From Alphaproteobacteria bacterium (GTDB taxonomy: Bacteria; Pseudomonadota; Alphaproteobacteria; SMXQ01), in assembly GCA_030831315.1 (NCBI GenBank), contig JAURLI010000060.1, positions 1 to 64,000 of the forward strand: 64,000 nt of DNA, in the 5' to 3' direction. Positions within the stretch are counted from its first letter, which is position 1. Every line of letters begins with the position of its first letter. Both the position numbers and the translations under genes were made by a program. Below the pieces are notes generated by a model. It did not search any database, was not told the origin of the DNA, and saw only the letters and a list, made by a program, of their open reading frames with translations. This document shows, piece after piece, positions 44,132-53,785 of the stretch.

Positions 44132-46039
44132 ATGGCGACCTCCAACCCCCCATCTGCGCGATCAAGTGACAAGCCCGCCTCCGGCGCGGCGCTGATCCGC
44201 GCGGAGTTGAAAACCCTGCCCGCGTCGCCCGGCGTCTACCGCATGGAAAATGCCAAGGGCGACATTCTCTATGTCGGCAAGGCGAAGAGCCTGAAAAAGC
44301 GCGTTGCCGCCTATACGCGGCCCGAGCGGCTCGGCGCGCGCATGGCGCGCGTCGTTGCCGCCTGCGCGAAACTCGAGATCGTCACGACGCACACCGAAGC
44401 CGAAGCGCTGTTGTTGGAAAGCAACCTGATCAAGCGCCTCAAGCCGCGCTACAACGTGCTGCTGCGCGACGACAAGTCGTTTCCCTATATCCGCGTCACC
44501 ACAAGCCAGGCTTGGCCGCAGATCACCAAGCATCGCGGCGCACGCGAAGGAGACGACGCCTATTTCGGCCCCTTCGCCTCCGCCGGCGCGGTCAACGCGA
44601 CGCTCGCCCAGCTTGCCCGCGCCTTCCCGTTGCGGTCCTGCGCCGACAGCGTTTTCGAAAGCCGCACGCGGCCGTGTCTGCAATACCAGATCAAGCGCTG
44701 TGCGGCGCCCTGTGTCGGGCGCGTCGGCGAGGACGACTACCGGGCGCTGGTGGACGAGGCGCTGGCCTTCCTGCGCGGCGAAAGCCGGGCGGTACAGTCG
44801 CGGCTGGGCGAGCGCATGCGTGCCGCTTCGGATGCGCTGGATTTCGAGGCGGCGGCGGTTTTCCGCGACCGCATCGAGGCCCTGACCCGCATCCAGGGCC
44901 GCCAGGACATCAATCTCGAGAACGTCGGCGACGCCGACGTCATCGCGCTGGCGCGGCGCGGCGATTCCTGCTGCATCCAGGTGTTTTTCTTCCGTGCCGG
45001 CCAGAATTTCGGCAACCGCGCCTATTTTCCCTCCGTTCCCGCCGGCACCGACGATGCCGATGTGCTGGAAGGTTTCCTCGGCCAGTTCTATGCCATCCAT
45101 GCACCGCCCGGCACCGTGCTGCTGTCCGGCGCCATTCCCAACGCGAAGCTGTTGTCCGATGCGCTGAGCTTGCGCGCCGGGCACAAAGTGACGCTGGCAG
45201 TGCCCGCGCGCGGCAACCGCCGCGCCGCGGTGCAGCACGCGGCGGCCAACGCGGAACAGGCGCTGGCCCGGCACCTTGCGGAAAACGCCTCGCAGCTGCG
45301 GCTGCTCGACGGCGTCGCCGAGGTTTTCTCCCTGCCCGAGGCGCCGCGCCGGATCGAGGTCTACGACAACAGCCACATCGGCGGCAAAGGCGCGCTCGGC
45401 GCGATGATCGTCGCGGGACCAGAGGGCTTCATGAAAAATGCCTACCGGCGCTTCAACATCCGCGCGGGCGCGGACGAAATGGCGCCCGGCGACGACTACG
45501 CCATGCTGCGCGAAGTGCTGACCCGGCGTTTTTCCCGGGCGCTCAAGGAAGACACGGCGGCCGAAAACGGCGGCGGCGCGCGCGCAGACTGGCCGGACCT
45601 GGTGCTGATCGACGGTGGCGCGGGGCAGCTTTCGGTGGCTGAGGGCGTCTTCGCCGAACTGGGCATCAGCGATGTCGCCCTTGCCGGGATCGCCAAGGGC
45701 AAGGACCGCAATGCCGGGCGCGAGCGCTTCTTCCTGCCCGGGCGGGCGGCTTTCAGCCTGGAGCCGCGCCATCCGGTCCTTTATTTCCTGCAACGGCTGC
45801 GCGACGAGGCCCACCGTTTTGCCATCGGCGGCCAGCGCGCCAAGCGTTCGCGCGGGCTGGTGCGATCCGAACTCGACGCCATCGCCGGTATCGGCGCCAG
45901 CCGCAAGAAGGCGCTGCTGACCCATTTCGGCGCGGCGCGGGCAGTGGCCGAAGCCGGGGTCGAAGATCTGGAAAAAGTAAAAGGAATCTCGCGCGCCGTC
46001 GCCCAGCGCATTTATGATCACTTCCATAGTGCCGGATAG
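44132..46039 (+). CDS. uvrC: Excinuclease ABC subunit UvrC
   Basis: PGVYRMENAKGDILYVGKAKSLKKRV GIY-YIG domain; EVYDNSHIGGKGALGAMIV; C-terminal HhH. Confidence 0.97.
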   Translation: MATSNPPSARSSDKPASGAALIRAELKTLPASPGVYRMENAKGDILYVGKAKSLKKRVAAYTRPERLGARMARVVAACAKLEIVTTHTEAEALLLESNLIKRLKPRYNVLLRDDKSFPYIRVTTSQAWPQITKHRGAREGDDAYFGPFASAGAVNATLAQLARAFPLRSCADSVFESRTRPCLQYQIKRCAAPCVGRVGEDDYRALVDEALAFLRGESRAVQSRLGERMRAASDALDFEAAAVFRDRIEALTRIQGRQDINLENVGDADVIALARRGDSCCIQVFFFRAGQNFGNRAYFPSVPAGTDDADVLEGFLGQFYAIHAPPGTVLLSGAIPNAKLLSDALSLRAGHKVTLAVPARGNRRAAVQHAAANAEQALARHLAENASQLRLLDGVAEVFSLPEAPRRIEVYDNSHIGGKGALGAMIVAGPEGFMKNAYRRFNIRAGADEMAPGDDYAMLREVLTRRFSRALKEDTAAENGGGARADWPDLVLIDGGAGQLSVAEGVFAELGISDVALAGIAKGKDRNAGRERFFLPGRAAFSLEPRHPVLYFLQRLRDEAHRFAIGGQRAKRSRGLVRSELDAIAGIGASRKKALLTHFGAARAVAEAGVEDLEKVKGISRAVAQRIYDHFHSAG

Positions 46040-46072
46040 GCCGGTACATTGGCGGCCAACGAGCCCGCTGCC

Positions 46073-46657
46073 ATGCTGACAACGCTTCCCAACCTTTTGA
46101 CACTTTCCCGGATCCTCGTGATTCCGGCGCTGGTCGGCGCGTTCTATCTCGACCGGCCGCTTTCGAACTGGGTGACGGCGGCGCTGTTCACCGCGGCGGG
46201 ACTGACCGATTTTCTCGACGGCTACCTCGCGCGCTCTTGGCAGCAGGTGACGAACCTCGGCCGCTTCCTCGATCCCGTCGCCGACAAGGTGATGGTCGCC
46301 GTCGCCATCTTCATGATGTTGGCCTTCGGCCCCATCGCGGGCTGGCTGGTGCTGCCGGCGCTGGTCATCCTGTGCCGCGAGATCGTGGTATCGGGCCTGC
46401 GTGAATTCCTCGCCGAAATCCATGTCAGCGTTCCGGTCAGCAAACTCGCCAAGTGGAAGACGACGCTGCAGATGGTGGCGCTTGGCCTGCTGCTGTGGGG
46501 CGAAGCCGGCCAGCCGTACGTTCCCACCATCCTGATCGGCACCTGGGCGCTGTGGATCGCGGCGGTGCTGACGCTGATTACCGGCTACGATTACCTGCGC
46601 ACCGGGCTGCGCCACATGACCGGCCAGCCCGGCCCCGAACGCAAGGAAGGCGAATGA
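46073..46657 (+). CDS. pgsA: CDP-diacylglycerol--glycerol-3-phosphate 3-phosphatidyltransferase
   Basis: LPNLLTLSRILVIPAL, GLTDFLDGYLARSWQQVTNLGRFLDPVADKVMV (CDP-alcohol motif). Confidence 0.95.
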   Translation: MLTTLPNLLTLSRILVIPALVGAFYLDRPLSNWVTAALFTAAGLTDFLDGYLARSWQQVTNLGRFLDPVADKVMVAVAIFMMLAFGPIAGWLVLPALVILCREIVVSGLREFLAEIHVSVPVSKLAKWKTTLQMVALGLLLWGEAGQPYVPTILIGTWALWIAAVLTLITGYDYLRTGLRHMTGQPGPERKEGE

Positions 46658-46905
46658 AGGTTCTCTACTTCGCATGGCTTCGCCAGCGCGTGGGCGTGGG
46701 CGAGGAAACTGTGAACCCGCCTGCCGATGTGGCGACCGCGGGGCAACTGCTCGACTGGCTCGCTGCAAAAAGCGCGGGCCATGCGGAGGCGCTCAAGAAC
46801 CGCTCGCTCGTGCGCATCGCCATCAACCAGGAATTCGCAGGACTTGATGCGCCGGTGAAGACCGGCGACGAGATCGCCCTGTTCCCGCCCGTGACCGGCG
46901 GCTGA
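46654..46905 (+). CDS. moaD: Molybdopterin converting factor subunit 1
   Basis: MKVLYFAWLRQRVGVGEETV...ALFPPVTGG with C-terminal GG. Confidence 0.94.
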   Translation: MKVLYFAWLRQRVGVGEETVNPPADVATAGQLLDWLAAKSAGHAEALKNRSLVRIAINQEFAGLDAPVKTGDEIALFPPVTGG

Positions 46906-46909
46906 TGCC

Positions 46910-47386
46910 ATGATCCGCGTCCAGACCGAAGACTTCGATGTGGGGCGCGAACTTGCCGCGCTGACCGATGGGCGCACCGACATCGGCGGGCTTGCGAGTT
47001 TCGTCGGCCTCGTGCGCGACTTCGTCGAACCGGGCGGCGGCACCGGCGACGGCAACGCATCGATCCGCGCCATGACGCTCGAGCATTATCCGGGCATGAC
47101 CGAAAAGATGCTGGCCGAGATTGAGGCCGAAGCGAGCCGCCGCTGGCCCCTGCAGGCGAGCCTCGTGATCCACCGCCACGGACGCCTGCTGCCCGGCGAT
47201 CGCATCGTGCTGGTCGCCTGCGCCGCCGCCCACCGCGAGGACGCCATTCAGGCCTGTTCGTTCCTGATCGACTGGCTCAAGACCAAGGCCCCGTTCTGGA
47301 AACTGGAAGACACCCGGGAAGGCGAACGCTGGGTCGCCGCCAAGGAATCCGACGACCTGCTGGCCGAACGCTGGCTCAAGAAATGA
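46910..47386 (+). CDS. moaE: Molybdenum cofactor biosynthesis protein MoaE
   Basis: MTLEHYPGMTEKMLAEIEAEASRRWPLQASLVIHRHGRLLPGDRIVLVACAAAHREDAIQACSFLIDWLKTKAPFWKLE. Confidence 0.95.
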   Translation: MIRVQTEDFDVGRELAALTDGRTDIGGLASFVGLVRDFVEPGGGTGDGNASIRAMTLEHYPGMTEKMLAEIEAEASRRWPLQASLVIHRHGRLLPGDRIVLVACAAAHREDAIQACSFLIDWLKTKAPFWKLEDTREGERWVAAKESDDLLAERWLKK

Positions 47387-47387
47387 A

Positions 47388-47411
47388 AAAGGGCGCCCGA
47401 AGGCGCCCTTT
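47388..47411. terminator. Bidirectional terminator between convergent moaE and ilvE
   Basis: aaagggcgcc-cgaa-ggcgcccttt. Confidence 0.75.
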
Positions 47412-47431
47412 CCATTTACATCCGTTCTACG

Positions 47432-48331
47432 TCAGGCGGCCGAGGACTTGGCCGAAGCCTTGCCGCGCACCAGCGCGTCGTAATCCTCGATCAGCGCCTT
47501 GGTGACGGCGCCGGGCGTGAAGCGGTAGTGGTCGATCTCGCCCACCGGGGTCACTTCCGCGGCGGTACCGGTCAGGAAAACCTCCTGGGTATTGGCGAAT
47601 TCTTCCAGCTTGATCTGGCGTTCGACCACCTCGAAGCCGCGCTTGCGCGCGAGGCCGATCACCGTCCTGCGGGTGATGCCGTCGAGGAAACAGTCGGGAA
47701 CCGGCGTATGAATCTTGCCGTCCTGCACGAGGAAGATATTGGCGCCGGTAGCTTCGGCGACCAGCCCGCGATAATCGAGCATCAGCGCGTCGTGATAACC
47801 CGCCGCCTCGGCTGCGTGCTTGGACAGCGTGCAGATCATGTAAAGGCCCGCCGCCTTGGCCGCAGTCGGCGCCGTATCGGGCGCCGGGCGCCGCCACTTC
47901 GACAGCGTCAGCTTGATGCCCTTGAGGCGCGCTTCCGGGTTGAAATAGGACGGCCATTCCCAGGCGGCGATGGCGAGATGAATCTTGGTCTGCTGCGCGC
48001 TGACCGCCATCATTTCCGAGCCGCGCCACGCCACCGGGCGCACGTAGGCGTCCTTCAGCCCCTGCGCCTTCACCACCTCGTTGCAGGCGGCATCGATCTG
48101 CTCGGCCGACCAGGGAATGGTGAAGCCGAGAGTCTTGCCCGAATTGATCAGGCGATCGGTATGGGCGCGCAGTTCGAAGATGGCGCCGCTGTAAACGCGC
48201 TCGCCCTCGAACACGCAGGACGCGTAATGCAAGCCGTGGCTCAGCACATGCAGGCGCGCATCGCGCCAAGGAACCAGGGCGCCGTCAAACCAGATGACGC
48301 CGTCGCGGTCGTCGAACGGAATAATCGCCAT
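47432..48331 (-). CDS. ilvE: Branched-chain amino acid aminotransferase
   Basis: HGLHYASCVFEGERVYSGAIFELRAHTDRLINSGKTLG, class IV aminotransferase motifs. Confidence 0.93.
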   Translation of the reverse strand: MAIIPFDDRDGVIWFDGALVPWRDARLHVLSHGLHYASCVFEGERVYSGAIFELRAHTDRLINSGKTLGFTIPWSAEQIDAACNEVVKAQGLKDAYVRPVAWRGSEMMAVSAQQTKIHLAIAAWEWPSYFNPEARLKGIKLTLSKWRRPAPDTAPTAAKAAGLYMICTLSKHAAEAAGYHDALMLDYRGLVAEATGANIFLVQDGKIHTPVPDCFLDGITRRTVIGLARKRGFEVVERQIKLEEFANTQEVFLTGTAAEVTPVGEIDHYRFTPGAVTKALIEDYDALVRGKASAKSSAA

Positions 48332-48376
48332 GTGATATATCTTTCAAAGAGTTACGCCGCTGCGTGAAGGGCGTTG

Positions 48377-48410
48377 CGTTGACTACCATTTGCCATCATA
48401 TATGTCAACG
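48377..48410. promoter_or_regulatory. Candidate operator: inverted repeat CGTTGAC-N20-GTCAACG in the ilvE-marR divergent region
   Basis: 7-bp arms, right arm abuts the GTG start of the MarR gene. Confidence 0.45.
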
Positions 48411-48943
48411 TGGCTGACCTGAAACCCGGTTTCAATCCCCTGTTCCTGCGCGAGGAAGACCTGCGCGAGGGCATGGAACTTCTTTTCTTCGCCTACCGCG
48501 ACTTCCTCGCCGAGGCGGACCAGGTCCTTGCCCGCAACGGGCTTGGCCGCGCCCATCACCGGGCGCTCTATTTCATCGGACGTCACCCCGGCATCACGGT
48601 ATCGGAACTGCTGAAGCTGCTGCGCATTACCAAGCAGTCGCTGTCGCGCGTCATCGGCGACCTGACCGCCAAGGAGATGATCACCCAGAAACCCGGCCTG
48701 CGCGACCGGCGGCGGCGGCACCTGACCCTGACGCCGCGCGGCGCCGAGGTCGAACGCGACGTCACCGCCCGCCAGCGCGCCGTGCTGGCCCGTGCCTACC
48801 GTCAGGCCGGGGCCGAGGCCGTCGGCGGCTTCCGCAAGGTGCTGGCCGGCCTGATCGGCGGCGAAGAGCGCAAGCGCTTCACCCCGGAGACGGGCACGCC
48901 CCCACGGCGGCCGGGCCGCGTGCCGGCGTCAGGCGGGCGTTGA
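48410..48943 (+). CDS. MarR family winged-helix transcriptional regulator
   Basis: HHRALYFIGRHPGITVSELLKLLRITKQSLSRVIGDLTAKEMITQKPGLRDRRRRHLTLTPRG; GTG start. Confidence 0.9.
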   Translation: MADLKPGFNPLFLREEDLREGMELLFFAYRDFLAEADQVLARNGLGRAHHRALYFIGRHPGITVSELLKLLRITKQSLSRVIGDLTAKEMITQKPGLRDRRRRHLTLTPRGAEVERDVTARQRAVLARAYRQAGAEAVGGFRKVLAGLIGGEERKRFTPETGTPPRRPGRVPASGGR

Positions 48944-48944
48944 G

Positions 48945-49667
48945 ATGAACGACATGCCACCGGCCGCCAACGATGGCAGTGCCGATGCCCCCCACATTCT
49001 CGTCATTGACGACGACCGCCGTCTGCGCGAACTGCTGACGCGCTACCTCGGCGAGAACGGATTTCGCGTCACCGCTGCCGAGACCGCCGCCGCGGGGCGC
49101 GCGCGCCTGGCCGGCCTCGATTTCGATCTCCTGATTGTCGACGTTATGATGCCGGGCGAATCGGGTTTCGATTTCGTCCAGTCCCTGCGCACGACGAGTA
49201 CGGTCCCGATCCTGATGCTGACGGCGATGGGCGAAGCGGAAGACCGCATCAACGGGCTTGAGCGTGGCGCCGACGATTACCTCGCCAAGCCGTTCGAACC
49301 GCGCGAACTGGTGCTCCGCATCCGGCGCATCCTGTCGCGCGCTGGCGCGACGCCATCGGGCGGCAGCGCGCCGCGTACGCTGCACATGGGCGATTGCGTG
49401 TTCGACCCGGCCCGTACCGAGCTCAAGCGCGGCGGACAGGTCGTCCATCTGACAACGACCGAGGCGACCCTTCTCGGCACCCTCGCCCGCCATGCCGGGC
49501 GGGTGCTGAGCCGCGAGGAGCTTGGCCGCATCAGCGGCGAGGGCGGCTCCGACCGCGCCATCGACGTGCAGGTAACGCGGCTGCGCCGCAAGATCGAGAC
49601 GGACCCCCGGCTTCCGCGCTATATCTGCACGGTGCGCGGCCAGGGCTACGTGCTCAGGCCCGATTGA
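48945..49667 (+). CDS. OmpR-family response regulator
   Basis: ILVIDDDRRLRELL...LLIVDVMMPGESGFDF...GADDYLAKPFEPREL; C-terminal winged helix. Confidence 0.95.
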   Translation: MNDMPPAANDGSADAPHILVIDDDRRLRELLTRYLGENGFRVTAAETAAAGRARLAGLDFDLLIVDVMMPGESGFDFVQSLRTTSTVPILMLTAMGEAEDRINGLERGADDYLAKPFEPRELVLRIRRILSRAGATPSGGSAPRTLHMGDCVFDPARTELKRGGQVVHLTTTEATLLGTLARHAGRVLSREELGRISGEGGSDRAIDVQVTRLRRKIETDPRLPRYICTVRGQGYVLRPD

Positions 49668-49677
49668 GGAAACAGGG

Positions 49678-51027
49678 ATGGCGGCAATCGGCGAACGCCT
49701 GCGTGAACGGGTGCCCTTGGGCGGCCTGATCAAGCGATTGCTGCCGCGATCGCTGCTCGGCCGCTCGCTGATGATCATCGTCACGCCGCTGATCGTCGTC
49801 CAGATCGTCAGCGCCTGGGTGTTCTTCGACCGCCACTGGGACACGGTTTCGACGCGCCTTGCGCGCGGCCTTGCCGGCGACATCAGCGCCACCATCGAAC
49901 TGATGCGCGAGGACACGACGCCCGAGGGGCGCCAGGCGATCTTCGCCTTCGTGTCGGGCAACTTCGGCTTCACCGCGGACTTCCGCGAGGGTGCCATCCT
50001 CAAGAACGCGCCCGAGCCCGACAGCGGCCAGCTTGAACGCGTGTTGCGCGACGCCCTGATGGACCGCATGCAGCGGCCCATCCATCTCGACGACCGGCCC
50101 GAACGCGACGTCCTGATCGACATCCAGCTTCCCGACGGTGTCCTGCATATCGTCGCACCCAAGAAACGCCTGTTCACCTCCACGACCTACCTGTTCGTCG
50201 CCATGATGACGGGCAGCTCGCTGATCCTGTTCGCCATCGCCATGCTATTCATGCGCAACCAGGTGCGCCCGATCCACCGGCTGGCCGCCGCCGCCGACGC
50301 GCTCGGCAAGGGACGCGAGGTGCCGTCGTTCCGCATCCAGGGCGCGACCGAAGTGCGCCAGGCGGCAACCGCTTTCAACCTGATGCGCAATCGCCTGCAG
50401 CGGCAGGTCGCCCAGCGCACCGAGATGCTGGCGGGCGTGAGCCACGACCTGCGCACCCCGCTGACGCGCATGAAGCTGCAACTTGCCATGATGGGCGATG
50501 CACAGGGCATTTCGGACCTGCGCGACGATGTGCGCGAGATGGAACGGATGGTCGAGGGCTATCTCGCCTTCGCCCGCGGCGAAGGCACCGAACAGCCCGC
50601 GCGCACCAACCTGCGCGAGGTGCTCGACGACGTCACCGCCGCCGCCCGCCGCCAGGGCGCCGACATAACGCTATCCAGCGAAGGCGCCATGACGCTGACC
50701 ATCCGGCGCGAGGCGATGCGCCGATGCCTCGCCAATATCGTCGGTAATGCGACACGGCATGCCAAGCGCGTCGAGATTTCGGCGCGCCGCGCCGCCGACA
50801 TGATCGAAATCTGCATTGACGACGACGGCCCCGGCATTCCCGCCGATCAGCGCGAGGCCGTATTCCGGCCCTTCCAGCGACTCGACCAGTCGCGCAATGC
50901 GGAAACGGGGGGTGTGGGCCTCGGCCTCACCATCGCGCGCGACGTGGTCCATGGCCACGGCGGCGAGATATTTCTTGAAGACAGTCCGCTGGGCGGCTTG
51001 CGCGCGCGAATCCGATTGCCGGTCTAG
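49678..51027 (+). CDS. EnvZ-like sensor histidine kinase (HAMP-HisKA-HATPase)
   Basis: LAGVSHDLRTPLTRMKLQLAMM H-box; DDDGPGIPADQREAVFRPFQRLDQSRN; GGVGLGLTIARDVVHGHGG. Confidence 0.95.
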   Translation: MAAIGERLRERVPLGGLIKRLLPRSLLGRSLMIIVTPLIVVQIVSAWVFFDRHWDTVSTRLARGLAGDISATIELMREDTTPEGRQAIFAFVSGNFGFTADFREGAILKNAPEPDSGQLERVLRDALMDRMQRPIHLDDRPERDVLIDIQLPDGVLHIVAPKKRLFTSTTYLFVAMMTGSSLILFAIAMLFMRNQVRPIHRLAAAADALGKGREVPSFRIQGATEVRQAATAFNLMRNRLQRQVAQRTEMLAGVSHDLRTPLTRMKLQLAMMGDAQGISDLRDDVREMERMVEGYLAFARGEGTEQPARTNLREVLDDVTAAARRQGADITLSSEGAMTLTIRREAMRRCLANIVGNATRHAKRVEISARRAADMIEICIDDDGPGIPADQREAVFRPFQRLDQSRNAETGGVGLGLTIARDVVHGHGGEIFLEDSPLGGLRARIRLPV

Positions 51028-51031
51028 ACGC

Positions 51032-51853
51032 TCAGCCCGCGAGTTCCTTCGACCGTTTCGCCGCCGCGGCGACGGCGCGGGTCATCAGGTCGGTCAGGCC
51101 CTTTTCGTCCATCAGCACTGCAAGGGCAGCCGCCGTCGTGCCGCCGGGGCTGGTGACGTTCTCGCGCAGTTTCGCAGCACTTTCCGGGGACTGGAAGGCA
51201 AGCTCGGCCGCACCGGTGACAGTGGCGCGCGCAAGTTTGGCCGCGAGATCATCCGGCAGGCCCGCGGCGCGGGCCGCCGTCTCCAGCGCTTCGATCAGGT
51301 GGAAGATATAGGCAGGCCCCGAACCGGACACGGCGGTGACCGCGTCCATCTGGCTTTCGTCGGCGAGCCAGACGACCTCGCCCACCGCTTCCATCAGGGC
51401 CTCGGCCTTGGCACGCGCCCCGGCATCGACGTTGGCGCTGCCGTAAAGCGCGGTAATGCCGCGCCCAACCTGCGCCGGCGTGTTGGGCATGGCGCGCACG
51501 ACGGCGGCCTTGTCGCCGAGCAGGCGCGTGAAAGAGGCGACCGTGCGCCCCGCGGCGATGGAAAGAAACAGGCTGTGTCCGGCAAGACGCCCATAGGCCG
51601 GCATGACGGCATCCATGACCTGCGGCTTGACCGCGACGAGCACGACGTCCGGCACGCCCTGACCGGGCGCCTCGGCGACGGCGCGCACGCCCAGTTTCTC
51701 GGCTTCTGCGCGCGCCGGCGCAGACGGTTCCACCACGGTGACGTCACCGGCGGCAACGATGCCGCGCGAAAGACAGCCCGAAAGCAGGGCGCCGCCCATG
51801 CGGCCGCAGCCCACCAGCAGCAGGCCGCGGGGAAATTTCACGGATTGGTTCAA
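51032..51853 (-). CDS. proC: Pyrroline-5-carboxylate reductase
   Basis: LLVGCGRMGGALLSG; AVSGSGPAYIFHLIEAL; TSPGGTTAAALAVL. Confidence 0.95.
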   Translation of the reverse strand: MNQSVKFPRGLLLVGCGRMGGALLSGCLSRGIVAAGDVTVVEPSAPARAEAEKLGVRAVAEAPGQGVPDVVLVAVKPQVMDAVMPAYGRLAGHSLFLSIAAGRTVASFTRLLGDKAAVVRAMPNTPAQVGRGITALYGSANVDAGARAKAEALMEAVGEVVWLADESQMDAVTAVSGSGPAYIFHLIEALETAARAAGLPDDLAAKLARATVTGAAELAFQSPESAAKLRENVTSPGGTTAAALAVLMDEKGLTDLMTRAVAAAAKRSKELAG

Positions 51854-52353
51854 GCTTCGCCGACCGGGTCGATCATGGCGCAGGCGATCGCATCGGCGGG
51901 CGACTTGCCGCCCCAGATGACGAACTGGAAGGCCGGGTAGAAACGATCCGATTCCTCAAGCGCGATGGCGACCAGATCGCTGATCTGTTCGGCGCTCGGC
52001 CCGTTGGTGCCGCGCGTCAGGATGGCATAGCGGAACATCGGCAGGCCGTTGTCCGACCACAGGTCGAAATGGCCGATCCACATGCGCTCGTTGATGATCG
52101 AGATCAGTCCCATCACCGAGTTGCGCTTGTCGAAGGGCACGCGCATGTCGAGAGCGAGGGAGAAGTGTACCGCCGCCGCTTCCTCGTGCCAGGCGAAGAA
52201 CAGCCGGTAGTCGCACCAGCGTCCGGCGATCTCGACGGCGATTTCATCCTCGCCGAAGCGTTCGAAGGACCATTCGCGCGCCGAAACGATGGTCTCGACC
52301 GTATCGATGGGATGGCCTGCGCTGAAACTGGAGGAATCAAGGGATTCGGTCAT
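51850..52353 (-). CDS. YbjN domain-containing protein
   Basis: Short alpha/beta protein; DYRLFFAWHEEAAAVHFSLALDMRVP, NERMWIGHFDLWSDNGLPMFRYAIL. Confidence 0.8.
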   Translation of the reverse strand: MTESLDSSSFSAGHPIDTVETIVSAREWSFERFGEDEIAVEIAGRWCDYRLFFAWHEEAAAVHFSLALDMRVPFDKRNSVMGLISIINERMWIGHFDLWSDNGLPMFRYAILTRGTNGPSAEQISDLVAIALEESDRFYPAFQFVIWGGKSPADAIACAMIDPVGEA

Positions 52354-52566
52354 GGCCGGCACCCTGCGGGGGAAAAAGATAAACCGCGTGGCGGGGAGGA
52401 CCGGAACGAACCGCGGGAAACCCGCGGAGAACCAAGAGTTAAGGAACCAACATCCCCTGATTGGTCCGACATCTTGTGGTTTGTTCCCCTCCGCCTACTA
52501 TGGAAAGTAGGGTGCCAGTTAACCCGCAGCCGTGCAAGGGGGTATTGATTCCCTTGGAAAATTTCT

Positions 52567-52575
52567 TGTGGATAA
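52567..52575 (-). promoter_or_regulatory. Consensus DnaA box TTATCCACA
   Basis: tgtggataa on + strand, just 3' of ubiK. Confidence 0.4.
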
Positions 52576-52581
52576 GAAGCG

Positions 52582-52884
52582 TTATTTGCCCGCGGCCGGC
52601 TTTTTCGCCGGGGCGCGCTTGCGATGCGGGGCTTTCCGGCCGGCGAGGGCCGCTTCCAGCGCGTCGATGCGCTGGGCAAGCTTGGCGTTTTCGGCCCGCG
52701 CCTTGGTCGCCATCGCCTTCACGGCGTCGAATTCCTCGCGGGTAACAAGACCTTCGCCGCCGAGCACCGCGGCAAACTGGGCCTTGAGAACTTCCTCCGC
52801 CTCGCGCCGCATACCCGCGGCAACGCCCAGCGCGCCAGCGGCGACGCGGGCCAGATCGTCAAGAACACGATTGCGGGTCTGCAT
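52582..52884 (-). CDS. ubiK: Ubiquinone biosynthesis accessory factor UbiK (BMFP family)
   Basis: Coiled-coil [36 protein letters not shown]. Confidence 0.82.
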   Translation of the reverse strand: MQTRNRVLDDLARVAAGALGVAAGMRREAEEVLKAQFAAVLGGEGLVTREEFDAVKAMATKARAENAKLAQRIDALEAALAGRKAPHRKRAPAKKPAAGK

Positions 52885-52972
52885 GGCCGCACTATGCCGA
52901 AACGCAGGACTGCGTGCAACGCACAAGCGCCCTGCCCTTGCCCGCACGTGTCGCGACGTCTACCCTCGCGCC

Positions 52973-53785
52973 ATGCCAACCGTTTTCGCGTTGCCGTTTC
53001 CCGCCATCGACCCGGTGCTCGTCTCCATCGGTCCCTTCGTCATACGTTGGTACGCCCTCGCCTATATCGCGGGGCTGCTGATCGGCTGGCGGGTAGTCTC
53101 GCGCATGGCGGCGCCCGATGATGCCCCGGGCCGCCTGACCCGCGTTCATGTCGATGATTTCCTTCTGTGGGCGACGCTCGGCGTCATCCTCGGCGGCAGG
53201 CTCGGCTACGTCCTCTTCTACAACGCGCCCTATTACCTGTCGCAGCCGGCCGAGATTATCGCCGTGTGGAAGGGCGGCATGTCGTTTCATGGCGGGCTCG
53301 CCGGCGTCATCATCGCCATCATCCTGTTCTGCCGCCGCAAGGGACTGCCCGTCTTCGCACTGGGCGACCCCATCGCGCTGGTCGCGCCCATCGGCCTGTT
53401 CTTCGGGCGCATCGCCAATTTCATCAATGGCGAGCTTTACGGCCGCGCCGCCGACGTCCCCTGGGCCATCGTCTTTCCCCACGGCGGCAACATCGCCCGC
53501 CATCCGAGCCAGCTCTACGAAGCGCTGCTCGAAGGGGCGCTCCTTTTCGCGGTGATGCTGGCGCTGGTGAAATTCGCCCGCGCGCTGGAACGCCCGGGCC
53601 TGCTGACCGGCGCCTTTATCGCCGGATACGGCCTTGCCCGCATCGTCGTCGAATTTTTCCGCGAACCCGATGCCCAACTCGGGTTCCTCGCCTTCGGCAC
53701 CACCATGGGACAATGGCTGTCGCTGCCGCTGGTGGCGGCTGGGTTGTGGCTTGTCGCGCGCGCACGGCGCGGCGCGGCACCTTGA
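52973..53785 (+). CDS. lgt: Prolipoprotein diacylglyceryl transferase
   Basis: [51 protein letters not shown]. Confidence 0.96.
   Translation: MPTVFALPFPAIDPVLVSIGPFVIRWYALAYIAGLLIGWRVVSRMAAPDDAPGRLTRVHVDDFLLWATLGVILGGRLGYVLFYNAPYYLSQPAEIIAVWKGGMSFHGGLAGVIIAIILFCRRKGLPVFALGDPIALVAPIGLFFGRIANFINGELYGRAADVPWAIVFPHGGNIARHPSQLYEALLEGALLFAVMLALVKFARALERPGLLTGAFIAGYGLARIVVEFFREPDAQLGFLAFGTTMGQWLSLPLVAAGLWLVARARRGAAP

Noticed and set aside
44162-46768. 868-aa minus-strand ORF antisense to uvrC/pgsA
   Set aside because: Shadow ORF from GC-biased codon usage, no recognisable domain.
44132-47386. uvrC-pgsA-moaD-moaE as a novel operon
   Set aside because: To my knowledge this is a recurrent alphaproteobacterial arrangement, not unusual.
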